From: Bacteroidaceae bacterium
GTDB taxonomy: Bacteria; Bacteroidota; Bacteroidia; Bacteroidales; Bacteroidaceae
DNA: 33,929 nt
Direction of reading: 5' to 3'
Assembly (NCBI GenBank): GCA_017559845.1
Contig: JAFYQQ010000044.1
Location: forward strand, 1-33,929
Shown piece by piece: positions 25,385 to 33,671 of this stretch. A program made the position numbers and the translations under genes. Under the pieces are notes generated by a model, which worked only from the letters and a program-made list of their open reading frames with translations, was not told the DNA's origin and did not search any database. Positions within the stretch are counted from its first letter, which is position 1. Each line of letters starts with the position of its first letter.

Positions 25385-27118
25385 ATGGGAATACTACAAA
25401 TTTTTACATTGTTGGGAGCATTGGGAATGTTCCTCTATGGAATGAACCTTATGAGCTCCGGACTGCAGAAAGCATCTGGTAACAAGCTCCGCAGTTTTCT
25501 GAGTGCAATGACATCCAACCCCTTTAAGGGTGTGCTCACAGGATTGGGTGTGACGAGTGTGATTCAGTCATCCTCTGCCACCACTGTGATGGTCGTTAGT
25601 TTCGTTAATGCGGGACTCCTTACACTGGCTCAGGCCATCAGTGTCATCATGGGAGCCAACATCGGTACCACAGTAACCGCATGGCTGGTGTCATGGCTTG
25701 GCTTCAAGGCGGACATTTCAATCCTTGCCGTTCCTTTGATGGCGCTTGGTTTCCTGTTCTCCAACTCCAAGAAGAACCAGCGTCAGAACATTGGCGAACT
25801 CATTGTGGGCTTCTGCCTCTTGTTCCTCGGCCTTTCGTTTATGAAGGAATCTGTGCCCGACTTGAACGAGACTCCAGAAGTGCTTGATTTCGTGAAGACA
25901 TGGTCGAGCCACGGTTTTGCCTCAGTGCTCATCTTCCTGGCTTTCGGTACCATCCTTACTTTGGTGCTCCAGTCTTCATCCGCCACAATGGCCATCACGC
26001 TCATTATGCTCAGCATGGGCTGGATTCCGTTCAATATGGCTTGTGCCATGGTGCTGGGCGAGAACATCGGTACCACAATTACCGCAAATATCGCTGCGTC
26101 TGTGGGTAACACCCAGGCCAAGCGTGCTGCCATGTCTCATACCATATTCAACCTCTTCGGTGTGGTTTGGGCATTGATTTTTTTCAAGCCTTTCCTCTCG
26201 CTTGTCGGATACATCATCACGCTGTTCGGTCTGCCCAATCCCAGTGTTGAGGGCTTTGTGGTTTCTCAGCCCACGTCAGACGAGGGCACAGCCGTGCTGT
26301 ATGGCCTCTCCATGCTCCATACCTTGTTCAACACAATCAACACCTTCATTCTGATTTGGTTTGTGAAGACCATTGAAAAGGCTGTTGTCGCCATTATCAA
26401 GGCACCCAAGGAACAGGATGCGGATGTGTTCAGACTGAAATATATCTCTGCCGGTCCGCTCTCCACACCCGAACTTGCCACAGAAGAGGCGTTCAATGAA
26501 ATCATTCATTTCGCCAACATCTCAAGAAAGGGTCTGGGTTATGCCAAGATGGCCATTGCCGAGAAGGATGAGGACAAGTTTGAGGAACTGCGCAACAAGC
26601 TAGTGAAGTATGAGGAGATTTCAGACAGAATCGAATATGAAATCGCCGCTTTCCTGAATGCGGTTTCTGCCGGAGACATCAGCGAGTCAACCTCTCTGAA
26701 GGTAAAGGCCATGTACAAGATTATTGGCGAACTGGAATCACTTGGCGACTCTGGCGAGCTTATCAGCCGTATTCTTTCCCGCAGAAATGTCCACAACAAG
26801 ACTTTTGATGCCACAACCGTCAAGAAGTTGGAAGACATGGTGGATGCCATTGACAAAGCATACGACGCCATGATTGTCAACCTGGAACTGGCGCACAGAG
26901 GCGAGCTGCAAACCATTACCAATGCCTACAATGCGGAGGACCGTATCAACAATCTGCGAACCTATCTGCGCGACTCGGAAATTGAAGGCATTGAAAGTGG
27001 TGAGAAGAACTACCAGACCAGTGTGTATTACATCGACATCGTCAATTCGCTTGAACGCATGGGCGACTTCATCATCAATATTTCCCAGGATTTGGAAAAG
27101 TATTTCGTGGTGAAGTAA
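25385..27118 (+). CDS. Na/Pi-cotransporter family protein with C-terminal PhoU-like domain
   Basis: Membrane transporter of the PNaS (NptA/YjbB) family, 577 aa. Two inverted halves each carry the family signature: QSSSATT (61-67) with GANIGTT (90-96), and QSSSAT (196-201) with GENIGTT (225-231). After about 8-9 helices (to about 340), a cytoplasmic helical region (about 360-570) resembles PhoU. Members move phosphate, usually with sodium, and bacterial YjbB favours export. The PhoU-like part probably gates or regulates the channel. Coupled to the CaCA antiporter by a 4-bp gap and followed by a strong terminator. Confidence 0.9.
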   Translation: MGILQIFTLLGALGMFLYGMNLMSSGLQKASGNKLRSFLSAMTSNPFKGVLTGLGVTSVIQSSSATTVMVVSFVNAGLLTLAQAISVIMGANIGTTVTAWLVSWLGFKADISILAVPLMALGFLFSNSKKNQRQNIGELIVGFCLLFLGLSFMKESVPDLNETPEVLDFVKTWSSHGFASVLIFLAFGTILTLVLQSSSATMAITLIMLSMGWIPFNMACAMVLGENIGTTITANIAASVGNTQAKRAAMSHTIFNLFGVVWALIFFKPFLSLVGYIITLFGLPNPSVEGFVVSQPTSDEGTAVLYGLSMLHTLFNTINTFILIWFVKTIEKAVVAIIKAPKEQDADVFRLKYISAGPLSTPELATEEAFNEIIHFANISRKGLGYAKMAIAEKDEDKFEELRNKLVKYEEISDRIEYEIAAFLNAVSAGDISESTSLKVKAMYKIIGELESLGDSGELISRILSRRNVHNKTFDATTVKKLEDMVDAIDKAYDAMIVNLELAHRGELQTITNAYNAEDRINNLRTYLRDSEIEGIESGEKNYQTSVYYIDIVNSLERMGDFIINISQDLEKYFVVK

Positions 27119-27141
27119 CAATCTGGCGTTACTCATAAAGA

Positions 27142-27175
27142 AAGCGGTAAATGATTTGGAGGTCATTTACCGCTT
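27142..27175. terminator. Bidirectional terminator between the Na/Pi transporter and nucleotidyltransferase genes
   Basis: A perfect 13-bp stem (27142-27154 with 27163-27175) and 8-nt loop. AATTTTT follows on the plus strand; TTCTTTAT follows on the minus strand. Confidence 0.88.
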
Positions 27176-27200
27176 AATTTTTATCCGTTTTTATTCTTGC

Positions 27201-28115
27201 TTAGAACATCTTGTCGGGATACTGTCCGTCTTCGTGCAGTTTGGCGAGCTTGGCCACCACTTCGGGACGGTCTTCGGGATAGGTTACGCCGAACCACTTT
27301 GATGTGGTGTCAAGCACCTCGCAGGTGGCCTTTCCGGTCTTGATGAGATGGTCCACCATCAGAGGAATGAAGAATTCGCTCTTGAGATTCTCCTGGTTCT
27401 TGGGGTCAGAGAGGAAATCGATGAAATAAGCCTTTGAGTGCTCAAAATAGTCGGGAGTGAATCCCCAGAAGTTCATGCTTACGGGAGTGGTGTCGGGGAT
27501 GCTTACCCATTCGCCGTTCTCGTCGAGATACTGAACCACGCCATCGTGACGCTCAATCTTGGTACGTTCAACCACGCTTGTCAGCAAGTGGGTCTCTGCA
27601 TCGTTCTCGCAGATACCGCGGCTAACGGTACCGCTTTCAGACAGTGTGTTGTCCACACGGAAACCCACCATGGCATACTTGCCGGTGCTGCCCTCGGGCA
27701 GTTCAGACAGGAACTTGCCCATTACCTGGAATGCGTCGCGGTCATAGAAGTCGTCGCAGTTCAGTACGGCAAAGGGTTTCTTGATGACTTCGGCGCCCAT
27801 CATCACCGCATGGTTTGTTCCCCAGGGCTTTTCTCTTCCTTCGGGCACGGTGAAGCCTTCGGGCAGTGCGTCAATGGCCTGGAAACAAAGTTCGCAAGGC
27901 ACATGACCTTCGTATTTGCTGAGAATCTGTGTGCGGAACTGCTCTTCGAAATCGCGGCGGATAACCCATACGATTTTTCCGAATCCGGCCTGAATGGCAT
28001 CGTAAATGCTGTAGTCCATAATACTCTGACCCTGAGGTCCCAGTGTGTCCAACTGCTTCAAGCCACCGTAACGGCTGCCCATTCCCGCAGCCAGGAGAAA
28101 TAATGTAGGTTTCAT
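27201..28115 (-). CDS. Sugar-phosphate nucleotidyltransferase-like protein
   Basis: GT-A-fold nucleotidyltransferase, 304 aa from ATG 28115 (MKPTLFLLAAG); the two residues before it would need a TTG start. The N-terminal nucleotide-binding signature LAAGMGSRYGGLKQ and the metal-binding NCDDFYD region match the family that makes UDP-, dTDP- or similar sugars from sugar-1-phosphates. The substrate cannot be fixed from sequence: C-terminal half is unlike classic GalU or RmlA. Monocistronic by position: terminator on one side, a 299-bp spacer on the other. Confidence 0.85.
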   Translation of the reverse strand: MKPTLFLLAAGMGSRYGGLKQLDTLGPQGQSIMDYSIYDAIQAGFGKIVWVIRRDFEEQFRTQILSKYEGHVPCELCFQAIDALPEGFTVPEGREKPWGTNHAVMMGAEVIKKPFAVLNCDDFYDRDAFQVMGKFLSELPEGSTGKYAMVGFRVDNTLSESGTVSRGICENDAETHLLTSVVERTKIERHDGVVQYLDENGEWVSIPDTTPVSMNFWGFTPDYFEHSKAYFIDFLSDPKNQENLKSEFFIPLMVDHLIKTGKATCEVLDTTSKWFGVTYPEDRPEVVAKLAKLHEDGQYPDKMF

Positions 28116-28156
28116 GTACAAATGGTTTTATGATTTGTTTAAATGTTAAATTTGTG

Positions 28157-28164
28157 CAAATATA
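28157..28164 (-). promoter_or_regulatory. -7 box of the nucleotidyltransferase gene
   Basis: TATATTTG on the minus strand, 41 bp before the ATG. No properly spaced TTTG upstream. Confidence 0.45.
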
Positions 28165-28331
28165 CAGTTTTTTTTTCAAATACTTTCTTATATCGCTTTA
28201 AAATTGACGTTGTGGCATTTTTTGTTCGGACTTTATATTTATAACTTTGGCTTGCAGTGGCATCTGCGCACAGATTTAGATATGCCAGGCTTGAATAATA
28301 TAATAATGAAGGCAAGTTCTGATTAACGATA

Positions 28332-28359
28332 GTTGGTGCAGACTCGAGTCTGCACCAAC
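28332..28359. repeat. Perfect 28-bp palindrome
   Basis: Left arm GTTGGTGCAGACTC and its exact complement meet with no loop at the centre CTCGAG. It lies 55 bp past the stop of the thioredoxin gene, with no T-run on either side, so it is not a standard terminator. Confidence 0.9.
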
Positions 28360-28414
28360 ATGAACGCAATCATTCTCTTTCTGACAAAGTTGAGTTCTAT
28401 TTGAAAACTTCTTC

Positions 28415-30832
28415 TCATTTCATTTTCTCCAACAGCCGGGCAAGGCCTTCCAGGTCTATTGGGTCGGCATTTACGTCGAGGAGTGTGCCGTCTCGGTCTA
28501 TGAGCTTGTAAGTGGGGAATGCGTTCACGCCCAGGAAATTCTCTATGGCGCTTTGCTGTGCTTTGGGTAGATTGTAATGCACCACGTTTTCGCCCTCTAC
28601 ATTGTACATCTTTATCACGTTCTTCCAACTCGCATCGCTGCTGTTGTTGGCAAGGTAGAGGAATATGATGTCATATTTCTTCAAACGTTCGTATTCCTTC
28701 TGGCTTTCCGCAAGGGCGGCCTTGCATGGTCCGCACCATGTGCCCCAGATGTCCAGCAGAATGATTTTGCCCTTGTAAGGTTCTATGATTTTGCGCAGAA
28801 TCTTCTCGCCATCGCTTAGGTTCGCCACGTCTTCTGCCGATTTCAGACTTGGCGATTTGGAGATGTCTCTGCGCTCAAGGGCAAGATACTTTTCATGCTC
28901 AGCCTGCACTAATGCCTTTGCTTCGGCCATGGATACGTTCTTTTCCAGAAACTGCATGGTGTATTCGTTCAGCGGTTTGCGCTCACCATCAATTATTCTG
29001 AGCAGTTCGCGGGTGATGATGATGTCGCGTAACTCTTTGTCGCAACCCAGCGAGTCCACAATGTTTAGTGTGTTGTATAGACCAACCAACTGAGCTTCCT
29101 CTTTAAGCACCTTTTTAATGTCTTCACGTTCCGCAATGGGGGTGAATTGTGCCTCTATATCTTTCCATTTCGGCTCTTCTATTGCCTTTATATAGGCTTC
29201 ACCACCATCATTGAGCATAATCTCCAAATTTTTTCTGTATTCCTTGTCAAAGCGCTTTGCAATAGCCAGCTCTTCATCGCTGATATTGATTCGTCCCTCT
29301 TCCCGACACCTGCGTAGCAAGGGTTCATTTTCAATTAGTCTTACATAACCTTTAGGGCTCTTGATGGCATAACGATTTGTAACCAATTCACTTGTAAAGT
29401 CTTGCAAAAAGGTTGAGAACTCCCTGTAAAGTGTATAGGGTTGTTTGCGTTGCTGCCAATGCTGACGGGTAACGTAGCTGAGGTATTCCTCTGGGCAGGA
29501 ACGGTCTTTCATCCCGTAACGAGCCTGCATCAGTTCTCGCCCTTCCTCAGTGTTGTAGAGGCCGGTAAGGTAGTTGACGTAACGGTCTGATAGAGTGGGG
29601 TGAGCTGCTTTCACCTTTTCCAGTTCTCCCATCAGATGTTCCTTATGCTTCTTCATGCTTTCCAAATAATTCATGGCGGCTTCCTTGTCCATGTCACGGC
29701 CGTAGCTTCTGTTTAGCCATCCGATTGGAAACGCCAGTGTTTCGTTCTGCAGTCGGCAGTCCTTTCCCATGAAAAGTTTGTGCCCGGCCTTATAGTCATA
29801 CAGCATGAAGTAGGTTTCGCCCGGTTCAAAAAGGGTGCGGATGAAGGTGCGGTCCCAATCGAAAAACACTTCGGATGAGTTGCGCAATGGAATCTTTATT
29901 ACAAAGCGTCCAAGTGAGTCCATCTTGCCGTAGTTGGAAATTATTTTGTTCATTCCATATATGAAGATGTCATAGTGATTGACCTTATATTCGTTTCCTT
30001 TCTCTTTCATCCCTTCCGGCATGTCCTTCAGCCATCCGATGAAGGTTACGGTGTCTGTCTGGTAGTGGGTGTCCTTGAATGATGTGCGGGTGTCCTTTGT
30101 GGGATAGTCGGGCAGGGTGATGGAGGTGATGATGTTATATTCCCCCTCGCTGCCGTTGATGGTAAGTTGGCGCTTGCCGTTTTTGCATTTGTCCACGTTT
30201 ACGCAGATTTCCTTTCCCTCGTTCTCCAATACAATGGTGTACTTGTCGCCTTTCTGCAGTCTTTCCTTATAGTTCCAGAAACGGCAGTCGTATATGGCGA
30301 AGTCTTCGTAGAAACCTATTTCCCATTCGCCCGTCTGGGTGTTGCGCCAGTTGGAGGGGAAGAGTTGTTCCGCTCTGGTCGCAGCGCTTTCTATTCCTAA
30401 GATGCGGAAGGCGCCTGGCCCGTCGCCCTCAATGAAGTCGAAACGTTTGGTTTTCTTCGGTAAGGGTTCAAAATGGAACACCAGATTGGCCTGGTTGTGG
30501 TCGGTCAGATGTACTTCCTTGTCCAGTTCCATTCCGTCGCACCTTTTCAACGCATATCGTTTACCGTCTGCCAGCAGATAGGTGTCCGAGGTAAATTTAA
30601 CCCATTGCTCGGGACGCAAAGAAACGCGCATCATAATGCGGGTCTCGTCTTTGGCAAATTCCACACGGGTGATTTCAAGAAGTACACGGAAGTATCCTTC
30701 AATCTCTGTGTTCACCTCTGTGGCAGGACTTTCCCAAACCTGTGCTTTCTTGGATGAACCATTGTTGTACGCATGTGCCTGTGTCATGGCAATACCAAGC
30801 AAGCAGGCGAGAATCAAAATTCTTTTTTTCAT
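28415..30832 (-). CDS. Exported protein with large unknown N-domain and C-terminal TlpA-like thioredoxin domain
   Basis: 805 aa from ATG 30832; signal peptide MKKRILILACLLGIAMTQAHA. Residues about 22-680 form an uncharacterised periplasmic or surface domain shared with the next gene upstream (31002-33317). The thioredoxin-like C-terminus (about 680-805) has the active site WCGPC at 699-703 and a later cis-proline region (NAFPTYKLID), as in TlpA/ResA proteins that exchange disulfides outside the cytoplasm. Compared with its paralogue it has about 100 extra residues in the linker region (roughly 485-600). Six Cys in the shared domain are conserved in both proteins. A strong promoter and a cluster of TTGTTGA repeats lie directly upstream. 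Substrate unknown. Confidence 0.85.
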   Translation of the reverse strand: MKKRILILACLLGIAMTQAHAYNNGSSKKAQVWESPATEVNTEIEGYFRVLLEITRVEFAKDETRIMMRVSLRPEQWVKFTSDTYLLADGKRYALKRCDGMELDKEVHLTDHNQANLVFHFEPLPKKTKRFDFIEGDGPGAFRILGIESAATRAEQLFPSNWRNTQTGEWEIGFYEDFAIYDCRFWNYKERLQKGDKYTIVLENEGKEICVNVDKCKNGKRQLTINGSEGEYNIITSITLPDYPTKDTRTSFKDTHYQTDTVTFIGWLKDMPEGMKEKGNEYKVNHYDIFIYGMNKIISNYGKMDSLGRFVIKIPLRNSSEVFFDWDRTFIRTLFEPGETYFMLYDYKAGHKLFMGKDCRLQNETLAFPIGWLNRSYGRDMDKEAAMNYLESMKKHKEHLMGELEKVKAAHPTLSDRYVNYLTGLYNTEEGRELMQARYGMKDRSCPEEYLSYVTRQHWQQRKQPYTLYREFSTFLQDFTSELVTNRYAIKSPKGYVRLIENEPLLRRCREEGRINISDEELAIAKRFDKEYRKNLEIMLNDGGEAYIKAIEEPKWKDIEAQFTPIAEREDIKKVLKEEAQLVGLYNTLNIVDSLGCDKELRDIIITRELLRIIDGERKPLNEYTMQFLEKNVSMAEAKALVQAEHEKYLALERRDISKSPSLKSAEDVANLSDGEKILRKIIEPYKGKIILLDIWGTWCGPCKAALAESQKEYERLKKYDIIFLYLANNSSDASWKNVIKMYNVEGENVVHYNLPKAQQSAIENFLGVNAFPTYKLIDRDGTLLDVNADPIDLEGLARLLEKMK
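30050..30470 (-). repeat. Near-identical duplicated block, copy 1
   Basis: About 420 bp nearly identical to 32541-32961. From 30276 to 30473 only two mismatches were seen by eye, including at synonymous positions, whereas the flanking parts of the two genes differ much more. Confidence 0.8.
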
Positions 30833-30870
30833 GATTGTTGTTGTTCGTGTTAATTTTTGATTTCCGCTTG

Positions 30871-30902
30871 CAAAGTTATGATCTGTCCTCAAAATTAACA
30901 AA
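30871..30902 (-). promoter_or_regulatory. Bacteroidetes-type promoter of the thioredoxin-domain gene
   Basis: On the minus strand: TTTG (30902-30899), exactly 20 bp, TAACTTTG (30878-30871). Predicted start near 30864, leader about 32 nt to ATG 30832. Confidence 0.8.
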
Positions 30903-30910
30903 AAATATAT

Positions 30911-30993
30911 TCAACAATACTCAACAAATTGAAATCCGTATTGATCTCCAGTAAAATACAATATTTCGACAAGCGTTCAACAAAACTCAACAA
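30911..30993 (-). promoter_or_regulatory. Putative operator: five TTGTTGA-type heptamers
   Basis: On the minus strand TTGTTGA occurs at 30993-30987, 30983-30977, 30927-30921 and 30917-30911, and TTGTCGA at 30972-30966. Neighbours are spaced 10-11 bp, one helical turn, and the nearest pair ends 8 bp before the -33 box. This is the usual place for an activator; the neighbouring helix-turn-helix protein is the obvious candidate. Confidence 0.6.
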
Positions 30994-31001
30994 ACGGTTC
31001 T

Positions 31002-33317
31002 TTAAAGCTCTTTTATGCGTTGGTCGAACATTTTTGCTCCGCCCTCGTTTGTGTGGAATACCTTTTCCAATAGGCGTTTTCGCATGGTAGACATATATGA
31101 TTGGCTTAGTCCTGTGAGATAACCAATGTCCGAAAGGTCGCAGTTCAGTTTTGTAAGGACACATACCTGGTATTCCGTTTCAGTGGTCACCTTTCTTATC
31201 TCCACCAGTTTGGGACAGAAATTTTCCATCAAAGGATAAAGCGCATGCCAGTCACCGTATGAGGGATGCTCTTTCCTTTCATGTCCCATTTCAAGGATTC
31301 GTTTTACTTCCGGTTGTTGTTGAAGGGCGTTCAGGTCGCGCATTTGGGAATGGGTGTCTTTTTCCTTGCGGTATGTTTCTAACTCTTCTTCCAGAACGGC
31401 CACTGTCTGTTGTAGTTGTTCGTTCTTTTGGTAGTCTTTTTGATGTATGGCTTCTGACCCTTTCAGTTTCTTCCACCATAAAAGCAGAAAAAGGCCACCA
31501 AGTGCAACCACTGCCGCAATTACCCCAATAATCCATTTGTGTGGCAGCACGGGTGCCGTAGTGGATTTAATTTCAACGCGTGGATTTATGGAGTGAAACA
31601 TGGGGTACTCATTATTAGGATACATCTCTTGTTTCGCTTTTATGAGTTCTTTTGCATAGGGGATGGATACGTTCTCTTCAAGAAACTGCAATGTGGTTTC
31701 GTCAAACCTCCGATGGAATAAGTCCATCGTTTGGCTGAGTAACATTGTGGTAATGATGTCCCTCAAAATCTTGTCTCCCCCCAAAGAATCCACAATGGCA
31801 AGTGTCTGATTGACGGCCTCCAACGGTTCACTTGAAGAGAATGCCCTATTTGTGCCATGTTTTTGCAATATCTGTTCGCTTGTAAAGTCCATTACAAAAT
31901 TTCGAAAGTTGTTGTAAAGCGTATAGGGCTGGCTAAGCTTACTCCAGTGCTGACGGGTAACATAGTCAAGGTATTCCTTTGGGCAAGAACGGTCTTTCAT
32001 CCCGTAACGAGCCTGCATCAGTTGAAAACCTTCACCGAGATTGTAATGGCCAGTAAGGTAGTTGATGTAGCGTTGCGAAATAGTGGGATGCATTTTCTCT
32101 ACCTTTCCCAGTTCTCTCATCAGGAGTTCTTTCTCTTTTTTCAAATTCTTCAAAAGTTTCATGGCGGCATCCTTGTCAATGTCGCGGTCAAAATTTGAAG
32201 GCAGCCACCCAATTGGGTAGGCCAGTATTTCGTTTTGCAGACGGCAGTCCTTTCCCATGAAAAGTTTTTGCCCCCTCTTGAAGTCGTACAAAAGGAAATA
32301 GCTTTCCCCCGGTTCAAAGAGGGTATGGATGAAGGTGCGTCCCCAGTCAAAGAACACTTCTGTGGAATTGAGTAAGGGAATCTTTATGACAAAACGTCCC
32401 AAAGAATCCGTCTTGCCGGAAATGGTAACATAGTAGTGAAAGTAACTTTCAAAGATGTTACTGAAGGTTGTCTTATAAAATTCGTCGCCGTTTTTCTTTA
32501 TGCTTTCCGGCATGTCCTTCAGCCATCCGACGAAGGTGACGGTGTCTGTCCGGTAGTGCGTGTCCTTGAATGATGTGCGGGTGTCCTTTGTGGGATAGTC
32601 GGGCAGGGTGATGGAGGTGATGATGTTATATTCTCCCTCGCTGCCGTCGATGGTAAGTTGGCGCTTGCCGTTTTTGCATTTGTCCACGTTTACGCAGATT
32701 TCCCTCCCTTCGTTCTCCAATACTATGGTGTATTTGTCGCCCTTCTGCTGCTTCTCCTTATAGTTCCAGAAACGGCAGTCGTATATGGCGAAGTCTTCGT
32801 AGAAACCTATTTCCCATTCGCCCGTCTGGGTGTTGCGCCAGTTGGAGGGGAAGAGTTGTTCGGCTCTGGTCGCAGCGCTTTCTATTCCTAAGATGCGGAA
32901 GGCGACTGGCCCGTCGCCCTCAATGAAGTCGAAACGTTTGGTTTTCTTCGGTAAGGGTTCAAAGTGGAAGACCAGATTGGCTTGTCCGTTCTCTGTAAGG
33001 TAAACTTCCTTGTCCAGATCCATCCCTTCACAACTTTTCAGGGCATAGCGTTTTCCGTCGGCCAGCAGATAGGTGTCCGAGGTAAATTTAACCCATTCCT
33101 CGGGACGCAAGGCAACGCGCATCATAATGCGTGTCTCTTCCTTGGCAAATTCCACACGGGTTATTTCAAGAAGAACGCGGAAGTATCCTTCAATCTCTGT
33201 GTTCACCTCTGTGGCAGGATATTCCCAGACCTCTTGGCTTGGACTATTGTTGCGCATGCAAGCCTGTACTGCAACAATACTAAGCAAGCAGGCGAGAATC
33301 AATATGTTTTTCTTCAT
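31002..33317 (-). CDS. Membrane-spanning regulator: exported sensor domain, TM helix, coiled coil, HTH-like C-terminus
   Basis: 771 aa from ATG 33317. Signal peptide MKKNILILACLLSIVAVQA, followed by Cys-20 in a loose lipobox-like setting. Residues about 21-590 are homologous throughout to the neighbouring thioredoxin protein. A single transmembrane helix (about 595-616, WIIGVIAAVVALGGLFLLLWW) leads into a cytoplasmic coiled coil (about 625-665). The C-terminal domain has LSDIGYLTGLSQSYMSTMRK, the pattern of LuxR-like helix-turn-helix domains fused to Bacteroidetes membrane sensors. Predicted to bind DNA from the membrane in response to an extracytoplasmic cue. The start gives the same exported N-terminus as its paralogue; an upstream in-frame extension was discarded because it overlaps the -7 box. 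Confidence 0.82.
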   Translation of the reverse strand: MKKNILILACLLSIVAVQACMRNNSPSQEVWEYPATEVNTEIEGYFRVLLEITRVEFAKEETRIMMRVALRPEEWVKFTSDTYLLADGKRYALKSCEGMDLDKEVYLTENGQANLVFHFEPLPKKTKRFDFIEGDGPVAFRILGIESAATRAEQLFPSNWRNTQTGEWEIGFYEDFAIYDCRFWNYKEKQQKGDKYTIVLENEGREICVNVDKCKNGKRQLTIDGSEGEYNIITSITLPDYPTKDTRTSFKDTHYRTDTVTFVGWLKDMPESIKKNGDEFYKTTFSNIFESYFHYYVTISGKTDSLGRFVIKIPLLNSTEVFFDWGRTFIHTLFEPGESYFLLYDFKRGQKLFMGKDCRLQNEILAYPIGWLPSNFDRDIDKDAAMKLLKNLKKEKELLMRELGKVEKMHPTISQRYINYLTGHYNLGEGFQLMQARYGMKDRSCPKEYLDYVTRQHWSKLSQPYTLYNNFRNFVMDFTSEQILQKHGTNRAFSSSEPLEAVNQTLAIVDSLGGDKILRDIITTMLLSQTMDLFHRRFDETTLQFLEENVSIPYAKELIKAKQEMYPNNEYPMFHSINPRVEIKSTTAPVLPHKWIIGVIAAVVALGGLFLLLWWKKLKGSEAIHQKDYQKNEQLQQTVAVLEEELETYRKEKDTHSQMRDLNALQQQPEVKRILEMGHERKEHPSYGDWHALYPLMENFCPKLVEIRKVTTETEYQVCVLTKLNCDLSDIGYLTGLSQSYMSTMRKRLLEKVFHTNEGGAKMFDQRIKEL
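32541..32961 (-). repeat. Near-identical duplicated block, copy 2
   Basis: Partner of 30050-30470, inside the regulator gene. The pattern suggests a tandem duplication refreshed by gene conversion. Confidence 0.8.
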
Positions 33318-33354
33318 GTTCTTCAGAATAATGCCGAATTTCAATTTCATTATG

Positions 33355-33362
33355 CAAATTTA
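33355..33362 (-). promoter_or_regulatory. -7 box of the membrane regulator gene
   Basis: TAAATTTG on the minus strand, 38 bp before ATG 33317. No TTTG at the proper distance, and no clear TTGTTGA pair upstream. Confidence 0.5.
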
Positions 33363-33511
33363 CATAAAAATTAGGAATAAACGTTGGGCGGCTAACAATA
33401 AACTCTGATTTTTAGAAGCTGTTTAAATTTATATCGTTAAGTTTTCTGTGAGGTATGGTCGGGATGAGGAGAGGACAATATAGTTCTTGTCCGATGATTT
33501 TTGAGGATGAG

Positions 33512-33532
33512 GGTTGCCGTTCCCCGTCTTCC
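33512..33532 (-). repeat. Partial compound palindrome
   Basis: CCGTTCC followed by CCGTCT-TCC-AGACGG; this is the inverted form of the sequence at the right edge (33908-33929). Confidence 0.5.
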
Positions 33533-33622
33533 AGACGGCATTTGAGTAGTGAGCAGTGAGTAGTGAGCTTTGAGTTTATTCTGAACTTCTATATAACAAA
33601 AGACGACACTCCAGAGTTGATG

Positions 33623-33648
33623 GTCATGCTGAACTCGTTTCAGCATCT
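33623..33648 (-). repeat. Dispersed palindromic repeat, GTCATGCTGAAC family, copy 3
   Basis: GTCATGCTGAA-CTCG-TTTCAGCATC; hairpin arms ATGCTGAA and TTCAGCAT. Faces the next copy at 33672-33708 as an inverted pair. Confidence 0.75.
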
Positions 33649-33671
33649 GTCCGCGGTGAAGTATTAATATT

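Larger units (their letters stand above)
28116..28414. other. 299-bp intergenic spacer with opposed promoter-like motifs and a palindrome
   Basis: Holds the -7 box for the nucleotidyltransferase, an orphan plus-strand promoter-like pair (TTTG 28221-28224, TAACTTTG 28242-28249, spacing 17) and the perfect palindrome at 28332-28359. No protein-coding sequence was recognised. Confidence 0.5.
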
